A DNA stretch of 64,000 nucleotides from Notospermus geniculatus. Lineage: Eukaryota > Nemertea > Pilidiophora > Heteronemertea > Lineidae. The stretch spans positions 49,737 to 113,736 of the forward strand of contig NMRB01000884.1 of the NCBI GenBank assembly GCA_002633025.1, read 5' to 3'. This document shows, in pieces, positions 21,938-33,228 of this stretch; positions within the stretch are counted from its first letter, which is position 1; every line of letters begins with the position of its first letter. The notes beneath the pieces are model-generated. The model did no database searches. It was not told the origin of the DNA and saw only the letters and a list, made by a program, of their open reading frames with translations. Made by a program: the position numbers and the translations under genes.

Positions 21938-22470
21938 GTCCCTTACAATGCAAATTTATGAAGCGTTCGAAGTTGCTCCATTGTTCAACAAAGCGGGTAA
22001 CATGCAATTTGATTACTGAAGTATACAGAAAATGTTGCTCATTTTAGACTATATTGAATCCGTAAGAAAAGCGGAATGAGATAACGCATTGCTTTGTGGT
22101 CAAGCCCCCATCCGTATTTTCTGACATCAAAATTATATACATGTTATAATAACCTATCGATCATCACCACTTGTACATTTATATTTTATGGGTTTGGTGC
22201 GTGCAAATATTTTTTTGTGAAAGAAATGATAGATTTTCATACTTGACTCGTCGCCACGTCCAGGTTTTGGCAGAGAAGCAGTCAAGGCCGTGTTAACCCT
22301 TCCAGCATCCAAGCGATGCTCTTTACCCCACAAGTCGTATAGCAGACGGGAAAAGGCTAACACAGTAGCATCACGGTGCAAAAGACGCAACATTCAGCCA
22401 CTTTTATCGTAGCATTCACACACAGAAATGCTGAAAGATGTTTCACCCCGATTCGATATTCTAGATAGGC

Positions 22471-22506
22471 CTAAAGCCCGCCGCACACGAGAGCGGCGGG
22501 CTTTAG
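22471..22506. repeat. Perfect 14-bp hairpin
   Basis: CTAAAGCCCGCCGC, loop ACACGAGA, GCGGCGGGCTTTAG. Probably the remnant of a foldback element; the ACACGAGA loop word also occurs at 61994 in another foldback element. Confidence 0.8.
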
Positions 22507-22989
22507 GGCTCATTCGCTGTAATGCAAATAGCAGAATCTTGAGCTTCCAAACTCTCTTGTACCGTATCGCCAGATGGTTGTACCTTGTACTGAACTGCTA
22601 ACGAGGTCCCACGGGGCGTACTTTTCAATTTGAAAAAGAACTCAAATTGATCGAGAAATCCAGTTTACTTCCTTCCTTGGCACATTCAATTTATCGATAC
22701 TTATGGAATGAATGTGATCAATCGGATGAGCCGAACGATTGACGAATTGCTCTCACAGGGGTTCGGTTAAGAGCTGCGGCGGTTTGCTGGGATTAGATCC
22801 CGAAAGGTAAACGTAACAAGCCGCTATCAATGATATTAAAACTTTGTGCTGGGTTACCAGATCTTCTTCACATCCCCTTATATATGAACACCGACAATCT
22901 GTCCCCCGGAAAAAGGTGACTAAGCTCCCGGGGCCCTGGACATGGAGTCGTGACTATCGTACAGACCCTGGTGTCGCTCAACCATTGAT

Positions 22990-23165
22990 GAATGTTTACA
23001 TAGGAGCTGTCGGTCAGTTGACCAATAGGTGTCACTACGGTCTACTTCAATCCCTAGCGGACCCATTCATGGTTGACTGAGCACCAATCAGGAGAATTTT
23101 CTATTGGTCCCTAGAACTTTGCTGCCATCTTTTGGCGATAAGGGCGGCTGACTGCTTCTATTTGT
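22990..23165 (+). repeat. Dispersed repeat, family K copy 2
   Basis: Contains GTTGACCAATAGGTGTCACT, GGACCCATTCATGGTTGACT, AGCACCAATCAGGAGAATTT and GCCATCTTTTGGCGATAA, in the same order as the copies at 37738 and 42878 and, inverted and diverged, near 62655 and 3478. Confidence 0.8.
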
Positions 23166-25274
23166 CTTGTCTCGGCCAAATATCCAGAAACGGCCTTAAA
23201 TCGGCGAATGTAGAGTATATATGCTATATAAACATGTAAAACTTACGGAGACCTTCATCATTGAAGGGTTAATTTAAATTCGTGTGATTTGAAGTACACA
23301 TCGTGTACAGAAAGTATATTTAAGTACCTAACGAATATCCTGTTCTCTGTGACGGTTGTCAATGAAGTAGTGTAGGTAAATTCCGATGACCTATAGTTTA
23401 GAGGACAGACGATAAGAGAGAACGGAATCCCGCCAAGGTTAGCGGCACTTCACGTCACCTCCAGTGTGATCGATCTAAGGAAAGAGATTGAAGAGAGCTC
23501 GGTATTGCTATTTATTAAACTAATGGCTTGTCTAAAGGAATAACTCATAAACATGATAAATAAGGGATGCTATTGGCATCGTCATGTTCTATCACAACAT
23601 CACCGGTGGTGTGGTAATGTTGATTTGCCGATCTTAGCTGGTAGCTGTACTATAGGCTTATATAAAATCTCACCATGACGACAAGGCCACGGGCTATTTC
23701 AAGGGACGATAACATTTACATGTACTTAGCACTGACATTATGACAACAAGTCATTTTGAAACCATACCACATAACATCGTATTTTGCCGGTTCGGCTAAG
23801 AATCGTCAAATCGTTGCCTTGATGAAATGTTAAACGTCGGACAAAATTATGACGCACAATAATAGAATTCAAAAAAGCAATAAAAATGGCTACAGCAGCA
23901 CCGATGTCATCGAAAGCTGCAGCCAAATATTTGTTGAGCCGTTTTCCGTTGAATTCATTTTTCTAAGTAAAGCACTTCAACGTCGCCAAATAGTCATATA
24001 TGTATGCACAGAGACACGGTCAGTCGAGTTTAGTGCATTTTCTGCAAATGTGCACTGACTCAGTGCGCGTACATGAGTGTAGACTTATGTATTATTTATT
24101 CTTAAAACCGCCTACGACGGTTAATAAACAGGCAGTGGAATTTCTTCAACTTAGAAATACGAACACCACATCGATCATTACAAAACAAAAACAGAGATTT
24201 GATAAAATATTCAGAAACAATTCTGTAAGAGCTTTGCCATGGAGCGTTTCAACGGGCCGATGACGTTGTGTCTGCCACTGCCAGACACACAGCCAGGCGG
24301 ACCCAGTGGCGCACATGCCAGGCAGCCCAAAGGATGCACTTCATCACTTTGGAAGCTCATGATAAGTTTAACTTCTGTACCTGGAACTTTTTGTTTGCAC
24401 CATTTTCATAAAGCGTCATTGTGGTTACAATGATATGGTCCGGAGATGACTGCAAGACGTCGAGACAGCCAAATTACTTAGACCACAGCACGAATGCCGA
24501 CACATTTTTTATCGATACCAAATATTACCATCAACCATGCGAAAACAAATCTATCTCTGTTTGTCGCATAATACATGTTCGTCGTATACATGTTTGTTCT
24601 GAGACATGCAAGACGACCATTTAGTAAGTCAACATAACGCAACTGTAATCCATGGCAATTTCATTGGCTCATGATGACTGTAAAAGGACTGGGATGTAAC
24701 ATCTCAAACGACAGCGGGATGCCTTTCTCGCTCTGGACGAATCATGTTTTCCGATTGGCAGAAAGGAAATATGCTCCAGTCGTCAGTCGGCTTCTCCCCA
24801 TGTTATAATATTTGGAACGACATGTACACTCATGTACATTGCAAGATGTTAATTTTCTTGATGTTATTTGATCTGAAAATAAAGAAAATCTGTAATTGAG
24901 CCATTTAATATGCTAACAAACCTCGGCTATGCAACTCAAACCACATCCGACGGTCATAACAAAATTGACAACTGACAATTTTGAGATGAAGTCTGGAAAA
25001 AGTGAGACCATTGCCAAAGTCAACTTCACAGACAGGGAAGATGGATTAACTGACAAAATGACGTTTCAATATTTTGCCGACAGTTGATAAGATCATAAAG
25101 ATATTGCATTGAATCAAACTGCTGCAGGATTTGAATAAAAGTTCAACTCGTATTGGGAAATCAGTTAAGAGAAGATGATGATGTATATTTTGTGTGTATG
25201 GAACATTCAGATGAGGCAACGCGGATCTCGTAAATTCTCAAATTGAGGCAGATTGTTCGGATTTAGACTTTATA
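23166..25274. other. Gene-free stretch
   Basis: AT-rich, no recognisable gene or RNA. All frames are under 90 codons and resemble nothing known to me. Confidence 0.4.
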
Positions 25275-25455
25275 GGGGCCTGTGGAAGGAGAAAGGAAAA
25301 CTGATTCCTATTCTTGTGGAAGGAGAATCTAAAACTGCTTCCTACTCCTGAGGAAAACGAATTATAGAAAACTGCTTCCTATTTCTATGTAAGGAGAAGA
25401 GAAAACTGCTTCCTGTTCCTGGGAAAGGAGAATATAAAACTGCTTCCTCCTCGGT
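25275..25455. repeat. Minisatellite, about 40-45-bp unit, four imperfect copies
   Basis: Repeated blocks GGAAGGAGAA followed by AAAACTGCTTCCTA or AAAACTGATTCCTA and a variable spacer (TTCTTGT, CTCCTGA, TTTCTAT, TTCCTGG). It lies between unique sequences with no gene nearby. Confidence 0.75.
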
Positions 25456-26002
25456 TACGAGGGTCGTGAACCCACGGACTTGTACTTATCAAACAGCCCA
25501 CATCAACCTGATGGAGAAAACGACGTCAAATTTACACAAACGATAAAAGTGCAAGATAAGTGAATCACGTCAGAAAATGATGTAAAATGACATTGAAATG
25601 GGGCGAGTTATCTTAAATAGATTACACAGGAAGATGACTTGGCATTTTCATTTCGCTAATGTTTCAATCCATTTATCTTCCCCGAATTCTGACCGGCCTG
25701 GTATTACTTTCACATTTTCTCCTTGACCGTGCATCATTAATACTTAATAATTCGATTAGATGTCGACGTTCCGTGTGGAGTCTGAGCAACAGGAGCTAAT
25801 CAAGTGAAAAAGATACAGATTGCTGATACTTACATTTCCCTGAAGTCGGCGTCTCCGCCAAGGTCAATGGCAGAGGGAGTTGTGGAGTTGGTGGCACTCG
25901 GTTCATGCACTTACGCCTATCACATGAAATTTTCATGACTAGAATTGCTGCTGCAACAGTACACCGTAACTTTCTTTCTTGAAGATCATCACAGACCACC
26001 TG

Positions 26003-26175
26003 TGTAACGTTTTTCAGTGTGGCCGTGTGCCAGTGTAACATTTCAATATATTGACGGAATAAGGCGCGACTTGACGATGCGCGACACACAGAGAAACAGT
26101 GAGTCTGTTTCCCAGTGTGTTCCAAACAATGGGAGTCACACAGAAAAAATGGCCACACCGAAAAACATTACACCT
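26003..26175. mobile_element. MITE, family J copy 1
   Basis: TIRs TGTAACGTTTTTCAGTGTGG and CCACACCGAAAAACATTACA flank about 130 bp. The same element in the opposite orientation is at 39240-39418, sharing TCACTGTTTCTCTGT and CCCATTGTTTGGAACACACT. Short frames on both strands are element sequence, not genes. Confidence 0.82.
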
Positions 26176-27000
26176 GTGGCTTTTATGAATGGTATAGTGG
26201 CCCAGTGGGAACTGGTAGGCTATTGCCTTACTTGAGGGATAGACCTGCATATTGGCCCGTCATGGCCTCTTCGAATGGAACTCACGATATTTTGAAGGAA
26301 GTTGAGAGAGCAAGAATGTGCTACCATATTTCTATATCTGTAATTGCTTGGCGCCGCTCCCATCACCAATTCTTTGAAATTTCATGGTTGCCACAAATTC
26401 ATTCTTCACAGACAGCTTTTGACAGCGGAAATGCTGAAGTGTGCTGGCGAGGGCTACCAGTGCATTATCTTTCAATTGAATAGATTATTACAACGTCATT
26501 TCATCCTTTGACGATCTCGCGTCTCAATTCGGCTCGTGGTTTATGCGGACTTGAATGGCAATTAGGATAATGAAAGATGACGATGAACCATGAACATTGT
26601 ATTGTTTTATCCTAGTTTCTCCAATAAATATTGATTGGCGTGCAGCTCATCGGAGCCAACAGTATCTTCTCGGAAGTCTGAGACGGTCGGAGTACGGTGC
26701 GCACGATAAGCAGATTACTGCTGCTCTTTGGGGTTGGTACACTCTTAAAAAATTCTTGTCACCGCAACTTGTCTGCGAATATTGATGAGATGCTTTAGTC
26801 AGCCTGACGAATTACGTCATTCATGACACAATTTACTTGTCATGGCGAGTCGCACATCTCTGTGACGAGTTAAGTTTATCCAGTTGACAAGGTCTCTAGT
26901 TATGGCGATAAGTTGGCAGGCGGCGGGACATTATTGCGCATGCGCTTTCCTTACATTTATCGCTCAATTTCTTGAACTCTAAGCATGCTGTCACCATCGT

Positions 27001-27085
27001 TGCCTCAGTAGCCACGAGGGTTTAGGGGTTATGTCCAGTAGTTTATATATTGCACAGGTCGTAGGTTCGAATCCCGCCGTAGGCA
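27001..27085 (+). other. tRNA-like sequence (pseudogene or SINE head)
   Basis: TGCCT at 27001 can pair with AGGCA ending 27085, and GGTTCGAATCC is a good B box in a T arm with one mismatch. The D and anticodon arms do not fold well (CAGTAGTTTATATATTGCAC). I do not call a functional tRNA. Confidence 0.4.
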
Positions 27086-27432
27086 CTGAAATTTGGGAGA
27101 GTTTTTCTTTCATATGTACCTGTTATTAGTACTTGTAACTACCGCATGACGGTCTCTCGGCGCATAATTTTTTATTTTGTGTAGCTTGAATGACGAGATG
27201 TAGTTGTTTCAATGATAAGATGTCTCTTTTCCGAGGGTGACAAGTTAAAAACTTGTCAATTGACAAGATAGACCCTGTCAATTTAAGCATATGGCTGAGA
27301 ACGAGTTCCAGCTTGTCAGTACGACGAGAATTTTTTTAGAGTGTAGGATCGGCTAAAGTTCGTGAACTGCATCTATCTCTAGTGCCTTGAAGTGAGTTCA
27401 AGTTGGAGATGTTCAGTGACCGCAGCTATGAG

Positions 27433-27643
27433 TTTACATCACATTTCCATGACGACACGATGCCGTCATTGTCCGTCAAAATGTCAAGCAACGTCACGGC
27501 ATGAACACAGCGTCAACACACAGATCGTGACGTCAAATTGTCATGATGTGACAGATTTGACGTCGTCGCCGGCCATTTGACGACCAGAACGGCCGATTCT
27601 TTGCAGTCACGTGACTTTGTGACGTCATTGAAGAATCTCTATT
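27433..27643. mobile_element. Foldback MITE, family A copy 2
   Basis: Contains CATTTCCATGACGACACGAT, GGCATGAACACAGCGTCAAC, GATCGTGACGTCAAA and GTCACGTGACTTTGTGACGT, ending GAAGAATCTCTATT. The left terminus is degraded. Confidence 0.78.
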
Positions 27644-28277
27644 ACAAAGCTTGGACCAATTAGTCCTCAGGATCGTTTTTGCATCAAGCTTTTCATTTGT
27701 GGATTCGTGCTTGGTCTCACCGTCCTGAGGTGCATAGCATATCACGACAGGATTAATAAACGTTCGTCTGCTGAATTTTATCTCAAATAGACGTAAAACC
27801 CAACGGGTAAATTATGACACCAGGCATCACTGATAAATTAGTCCCCGGAGGTTCAACTGGTGCTCAGTCATTCCAAGCATCTCATCCAGCCATTCTTTAA
27901 CATTACGTCAGTTTAGATTCACACTGATTCAAATCTACGTTGAAATAATCACTGAGTTCTTCATGATGATATCTTGCACTTGAGCCTTTTTTATATACCT
28001 CCAAATTTTCTGTCTGCTACAAAAATGGACCAGGAGTGTATTTTTGAATCCACTTTTACGTCATTGTTTTCTTTTTATGGTTGATGGTCACTAATTAACT
28101 TAATCAGCCTCGAGCTGTCTCAATTTTTGAAAAAATGCCAGCACGATTTCATTAATTCGGTGCTAGTGGTTGTTGAATTGCCGGTGAAATAAAAATCAGG
28201 TGCACTGTGCATTTGGATGTGACAATGTATGCACCGGTACGCTTGGGTGACGATGTCCAAATGTGGACAGAGACCAT

Positions 28278-28390
28278 GGCTGGTATTCATAAAAGTTAGC
28301 AAATGCTTTTACTTAAGATTTGCACAGCGAGGTCTATGTAAATGTACTACAAAACTTGAAAGCATTTGCTAGCTTTTATGAATATCAGCC
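28278..28390. mobile_element. Foldback element, family P copy 1
   Basis: GGCTGGTATTCATAAAAGTT and AGCAAATGCTTTTACTT at the left pair with AAGCATTTGCT and AGCTTTTATGAATATCAGCC at the right. The same type of element is present at 56012-56118 and 57170-57290. Confidence 0.85.
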
Positions 28391-28748
28391 CTTTTATTTT
28401 CGTGGTTTTCACCGCTGAAGCAATGATTATGTGAGGATGTTGCTGAATGCTCAACAAGGGCTGTCAGATTGCCTGTGCGTACTTTTTACCTGTTACATCA
28501 TACATTTCAGCTATTGAAATGCGCGGGTTCACCAAGGCCATTAACACTTTCCTCAAATCGATATCCGACGGGTTTTCCCGATCCGCAGAATGATCTTCGG
28601 AACTAAAACGAAGAAAATTTACGATCTTAATTATACCCTTCGCACAAACTCATTAACACCACCTGATTAATTGAAACAAAAAGTGAGATTTGAACACAAA
28701 ATTTAGTCGCTTTGGTAATGAACATCGAAGAATCAACCGCACCCATAC

Positions 28749-28942
28749 CATCAGGAACTACCGCTACTAGGAGGCGCTGTGAGCGGTTGTGCCTTTTTTC
28801 GACGTCACGGTCCGTGTTGCACTGCGTCAAGGACGTGGTGACGCGACGTCATGACGTTGCTTTGCTCTGTTTTTGACGTCTTCAGTACAACCGCTCGCAG
28901 CGCCGCCCTGTCGGGATAAAACGTTCTGCGGGTTCCCCATTT
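28749..28942. mobile_element. Foldback MITE, family B copy 3
   Basis: Starts CATCAGGAACTACCGCTACT, then GGCGCTGTGAGCGGTTG, a GACGTC-rich core and CAACCGCTCGCAGCGCCGCC, ending TCTGCGGGTTCCCCATT. Confidence 0.82.
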
Positions 28943-29392
28943 CATCATTGCACCTCGCCTAGGCCTAGAGTATCACAAGACAAAATCAAGGGGGGGGGGG
29001 TGCTTTTTACCATTCCTCCAATGTAAAACAGTTGAACAATACATCTCTCCTTCTCTCTCAAGAATGTATCATCATAATGCATCATTTGAAGGTATATCAG
29101 TTTAAGATCATATAGACGATGAGATGCTGATGATGACGGGCAGCATGAGCTCCCTGGTCTGGGCGAGGGAGATTACCTTCATAATAGACAGGTGAAAGCG
29201 ATCCTGAAATCTTCGAATACCATTCCATCTCGATTGAAAACAGCATTGTTGACACAGTCGGGTATTTCCGCAACTTTTACGATATAAAGGTGATCTAGGT
29301 AGTGTCCCTGCTTCAACTACCAACAGCTTTATTTCTTTCTAATTCAATTACATGTATATTCTGGCCAATGATTCAACTGGCTGTTATAGCGT

Positions 29393-29622
29393 GACTAACC
29401 CTTCATCAAGTCAGGTACCATGCTTCAACAGCTCATTCTTTTATGTGTAGCAACAGTTTCCATGCCTAATTGATAACTTAGATCATTCAAATAGATAGAT
29501 TTGAACAGCCTGATCAACCTCGTCGCCATGAATTGGCGCTGTGGTATACGGTGTACATTGATCGCATCCGTAAACCTATGAACGAGGTTGCCTAAAGGTC
29601 AGAGGTTATGTCGCACGAAATA
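29393..29622 (-). repeat. Dispersed repeat, family N copy 1
   Basis: CCCTTCATCAAGTCAGGTAC, CATGCTTCAACAGCTCATTC, TTTTATGTGTAGCAACAGTT and TCATTCAAATAGATAGATTT match, in reverse complement and the same order, 54540-54712. AACGAGGTTGCCTAAAGGTC here corresponds to TTTAAGCAACCTCGTT there. Confidence 0.82.
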
Positions 29623-29695
29623 GAAAGCCTAATGCATGCAGTGGCTCTTTAATTCACCTTCCCACCACAAAACTGACCATCACTGCTGCGTCTGT

Positions 29696-29897
29696 AATGG
29701 GGAACTTTCGTGCCGTCAGAGGCCGCTACGAGTTAGCGGTCCAAGAACGTCATGAAATTTGACGTCACAGGGCAGAAATGCATGCCACAACGTCATCCAT
29801 AATGACGTTGGCGCCGTGGCTCACGCATTTGACGTCAAATTCTTGACGTTCCTGGACCGCTAACAGGCGGCCTCTAACGGCAGGAAAGTTCCCCATT
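29696..29897. mobile_element. MITE, family C copy 2 (complete)
   Basis: TIRs AATGGGGAACTTTCGTGCCG and CGGCAGGAAAGTTCCCCATT, followed inward by GAGGCCGC/GCGGCCTC and TAGCGGTCCAAGAACGTCA / TGACGTTCCTGGACCGCTA. Core with TTTGACGTCACAG and ATCCATAATGACGT. The best-preserved copy of the family. Confidence 0.9.
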
Positions 29898-29899
29898 GA

Positions 29900-32800
29900 T
29901 GAAGATGATCATCAACATCTTGGAGTATTCCTTGGCGATGCTGGAAGAGAAGCAGTCTTGCAATGGATGCAGTTTTTCATCGCGACTCGACTAGACGGAG
30001 CTGCGGGCTTCGTTCACAAAGCACACTGCAACAGAAGCTGAGATCGAATTTCTGAGCGAGAACGTGGTGGGGCGTACGTACATTTCACTTGGGGTTTCTG
30101 GATCCAGCCATCTATAGGAAATTGATCAAGAAATATTTTGCTTCCGGACTGGTATTGTGTACTGTTATGGGGTGATGCTGTTTAAGTTGGGGGCTGTCTC
30201 GTCGGGTCGGATACATAGGTGTTGAAGCTTCACAGCGTTGAAACCTTGGTTACCCAAGGTAAATGGAATTCTAGTTATTGTGCAGAAAACGATCCTATAG
30301 AGGCAACTATTATCAATGTTTAAACGCCGTTCAAGTTTAAACTATCTTTATGGAATAGGTCCGTAATATTGTAGGCCTATATTCGTACGTTTGTGTAACG
30401 TGTGTAATGCGTTTTAACCTTGGTTACACAGTGACAGGGCAAATGTTGTAGGCCGGTAGGCNTCGCTGACAACGTAGTTAGTCCCTGGGTTGCAGAGTGG
30501 CGCGGTGGCGCCGGCTGCTGTCGGTCGGGAAAATGTGGCAACACCGTGGTCCTTTAACTCTCTCATACTCGATGACACAAGATATAAAACTAGTTGTATA
30601 CATTGTTTGATTGGGGGGGGGGGGGTCGGAGCCTTATCGTTGGCATTAGTCTTGGGTAGATGGGTGTCAGTTGCTAGCGCCACCTGTGATGAATTGACTG
30701 CACTGATATGAGCCTAGCTCGCTGCCAATATTGTCCCTTTAACCTGTTGGTCCTTGAACGAGTAAGCGCCAAAAATGTGAACTACTTTCAAACCAGAACT
30801 GTTTTCTTCGCGGTGAGTTCTGTTGCTAAATATATATTATTTCGGACAGTTTCAAGCCCCCGGCGTGATACGTTTGAATTCCTAGGTGCTGAGGCTGTCA
30901 GTTTCATGTTTCCCATGATTTACGTGGCCTTTGTTTATGGTAAGAAACGTGGAAAGAAAGGTGAAAACAATAGGCCTTTCTAGCAACCATTTTTTTACTT
31001 CGGCTGTTACAAACTCACTTTGCATGTCATGTTATTGGTAAATCGGAAGCTATCTCGATCTCAGCTTCACCTGATGAGCAGTATCTGGATAAGTAGAGGG
31101 GGGGGGGGAGGGAGGGAAGGGTGAATCAAACACAGGATAGACTTGACACACTATTCATGCTAGTACATCCCCTTTAAAGGGAGCTGGTCGTGCCAGTCAA
31201 GATGTCTGAATAGAGAACAACGCCGCCATTTTGAATCTATTACGTCACTCACATCAGGAATTTATTGGCTACAAAATAACATTTGCACAACTGTTGAGGC
31301 TTTGCTGTCTTCGAATAGCATTTAGAAGACGGTCAACTGCAAATCTAGGCTTTCCTAGGGATGTAATCCGCCAAAATACGAAACTTGTATTTTTGAAATT
31401 GTGAAATTCGTGGGCCACGAAATTATTCTTGGTGTCATTTTTGACTGCCGCTACTAATTCCCTTTAACACATGTATATAGCTTGGATTTTATTTCCCCCA
31501 TCCAATCCATAGTGTTGGATGTCGTCGTCTCACCATTTCGTTTCTTATAGCCCGATTCGGCAATCGCCTGTGACCATTTGCGAGATTAGCGCCATAAAGG
31601 GATTTATATCCTGATGTGATACTTATCGTCGGGTGAACACTCTGTAGTTCTCGTTTTGCTCCTACTGAATGTGTGACAACAGCTCTGTCAGGGATAGGCT
31701 TCCGATAACATGAGAGAATGCTTTGCCTGTTTTTTAGACATCTTGCTCTGGAGAGGTGGCCAGTGAGTTCGTTTTGAAAGTACGACTGATAACACAATGA
31801 TAAAAGTGGTTTAACGTTGTATTTCTATCAGCTGAGAGAAATTGTCTTGTTGTAGGAGTGAAAGTTCCCCCAGCATCGGCGAAAGCTTAGGCCTAGAGTT
31901 GCGCCCACTCATGTTCTCAGTGTAAAAATAAAATGGTAAACCGCAGTTGATCGATAGCTCTTTACATTGTCAATTTTTCTACTCGCGCTTGCCTAAAAGA
32001 AACAATGAAAAATCAAGATGTTATGGATGCCTGGTGAAAGTTGCTCTTGATGTCAGGAGGTAATAAGTTCTTTCAACGTCTTTAGAAGAAGTACGAAAAC
32101 AATCATTAAACACAGGCAAGCATGAACAGCAATTAAAAGAACTGCACTGTGTGATGAACAATAACAAAATGATGCTAACGTTAGCTTTGGAGCGAACGAT
32201 CGATAATAGGAATGAATTTTGTATCACAATTACTTTTACTTTTATACTGTCTATTGTTCAGCATAATGGAGAGTGCAAATGCATGGGACGTCTTTTTGGG
32301 AAGCTCGGATTCGATACTAAACTGAGGATGTATTTCAAAGCCTTCGTGAGACATGTCCTCGTGCAATCTCCTGGGTCCATTTTCCATTCCTGGCTAAATA
32401 TCCGAGAAGGGATACGGAAGAGTTGAACAATAAAAAAAAAGATGTCAGGTCAGAACATACATATTCAAGGAGGACACCAAGGTAGCTTTACAACACTTCG
32501 TCTATGATTCATCTCATGCTTTCATTAAATGGATTGTCCAGTTTTATTTGCTTCCCTTTTTACTCCAAATGCTCCGCTCACTCGTTGAAGGCGAAGACGC
32601 TAATGGATCAATGACATATTTCGGATAATTGGTCTACCGGTTAGCACCTTCGAAACGGAAAAACGTCCTGTTCTGTTGTAGCTGGTGCTGGCTCTAATGG
32701 CGCAGTGTGTCAAGGTCATGGTCAAATTGGTGGGCTTCGGAGGAGATGGAGATGGAGAATGGAGAATCACAGAATTCGTCCCATTTCAGAATCGTGAACG

Positions 32801-32923
32801 GTACTACTGTTACAAGCTGACAGTGGTAACTCAGCCCGGGTAACTCAGGCAGTGTACGTATTAGTCGACAGGTAGATAATTATTTTCAAAGGCAACCCTC
32901 CCTGGATTTACCCGCTTCCTCCG
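29900..32923. other. Gene-free stretch
   Basis: No supported gene. Frames such as 30708-30983 (+, with FLGAEAVSFMFPMIYVAFVYG broken into no known family) are too short and lack homology. Contains an N at 30462, G runs at 30616-30627 and 31099-31108, and TTAAAGGGA words at 31177-31183. Nothing else recognised. Confidence 0.35.
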
Positions 32924-33228
32924 TACTAAAAAAATCTCTGTAGGGTGTGACAGGGTGTTCTTGGGTGCTCTAGGGTATTCTTGGGTGTTCTTGGGTAGAC
33001 TGTTTCAAAATACCCATTGAGCAAAGGGTGTTCTAGGGTATCTTTAGGGTGTTCTAGGGTATCTCTGGAGTACCCGGACAACCCTACAGGTACCCTAGAA
33101 CACCCTAAAGATACCCTAGAACACCCTTCACTCAATGGGTATTTTGAAACAGTCTACCCAAGAACACCCAAGAATACCCTACAGCACCCAAGAACACCCT
33201 GTCACACCCTACAGAGATTTTTTTAGTA
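32924..33228. repeat. Large near-perfect palindrome of GGGTGTTC/GGGTATTC repeats, about 305 bp
   Basis: The left half starts TACTAAAAAAATCTCTGTAG and the right half ends CTACAGAGATTTTTTTAGTA. Both arms carry CAGGGTGTTCTTGGGTGCT, TCAAAATACCCATTGA and several copies of GGGTGTTCTAGGGTATCT in opposite orientation, centred near 33076. Each strand therefore gives a nearly identical frame of about 69 codons, which is a by-product. Confidence 0.93.

Noticed and set aside
22471-22506. Rho-independent terminator
   Set aside because: Perfect GC hairpin, but the genome is eukaryotic and there is no T run or upstream gene; more likely a foldback remnant.
27001-27085. Functional tRNA gene
   Set aside because: Only acceptor and T arm fit; D and anticodon arms do not fold.
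33017-33226. Pair of nearly identical 69-codon frames on both strands
   Set aside because: Produced by the palindrome itself; repeat-coded text with no protein character.
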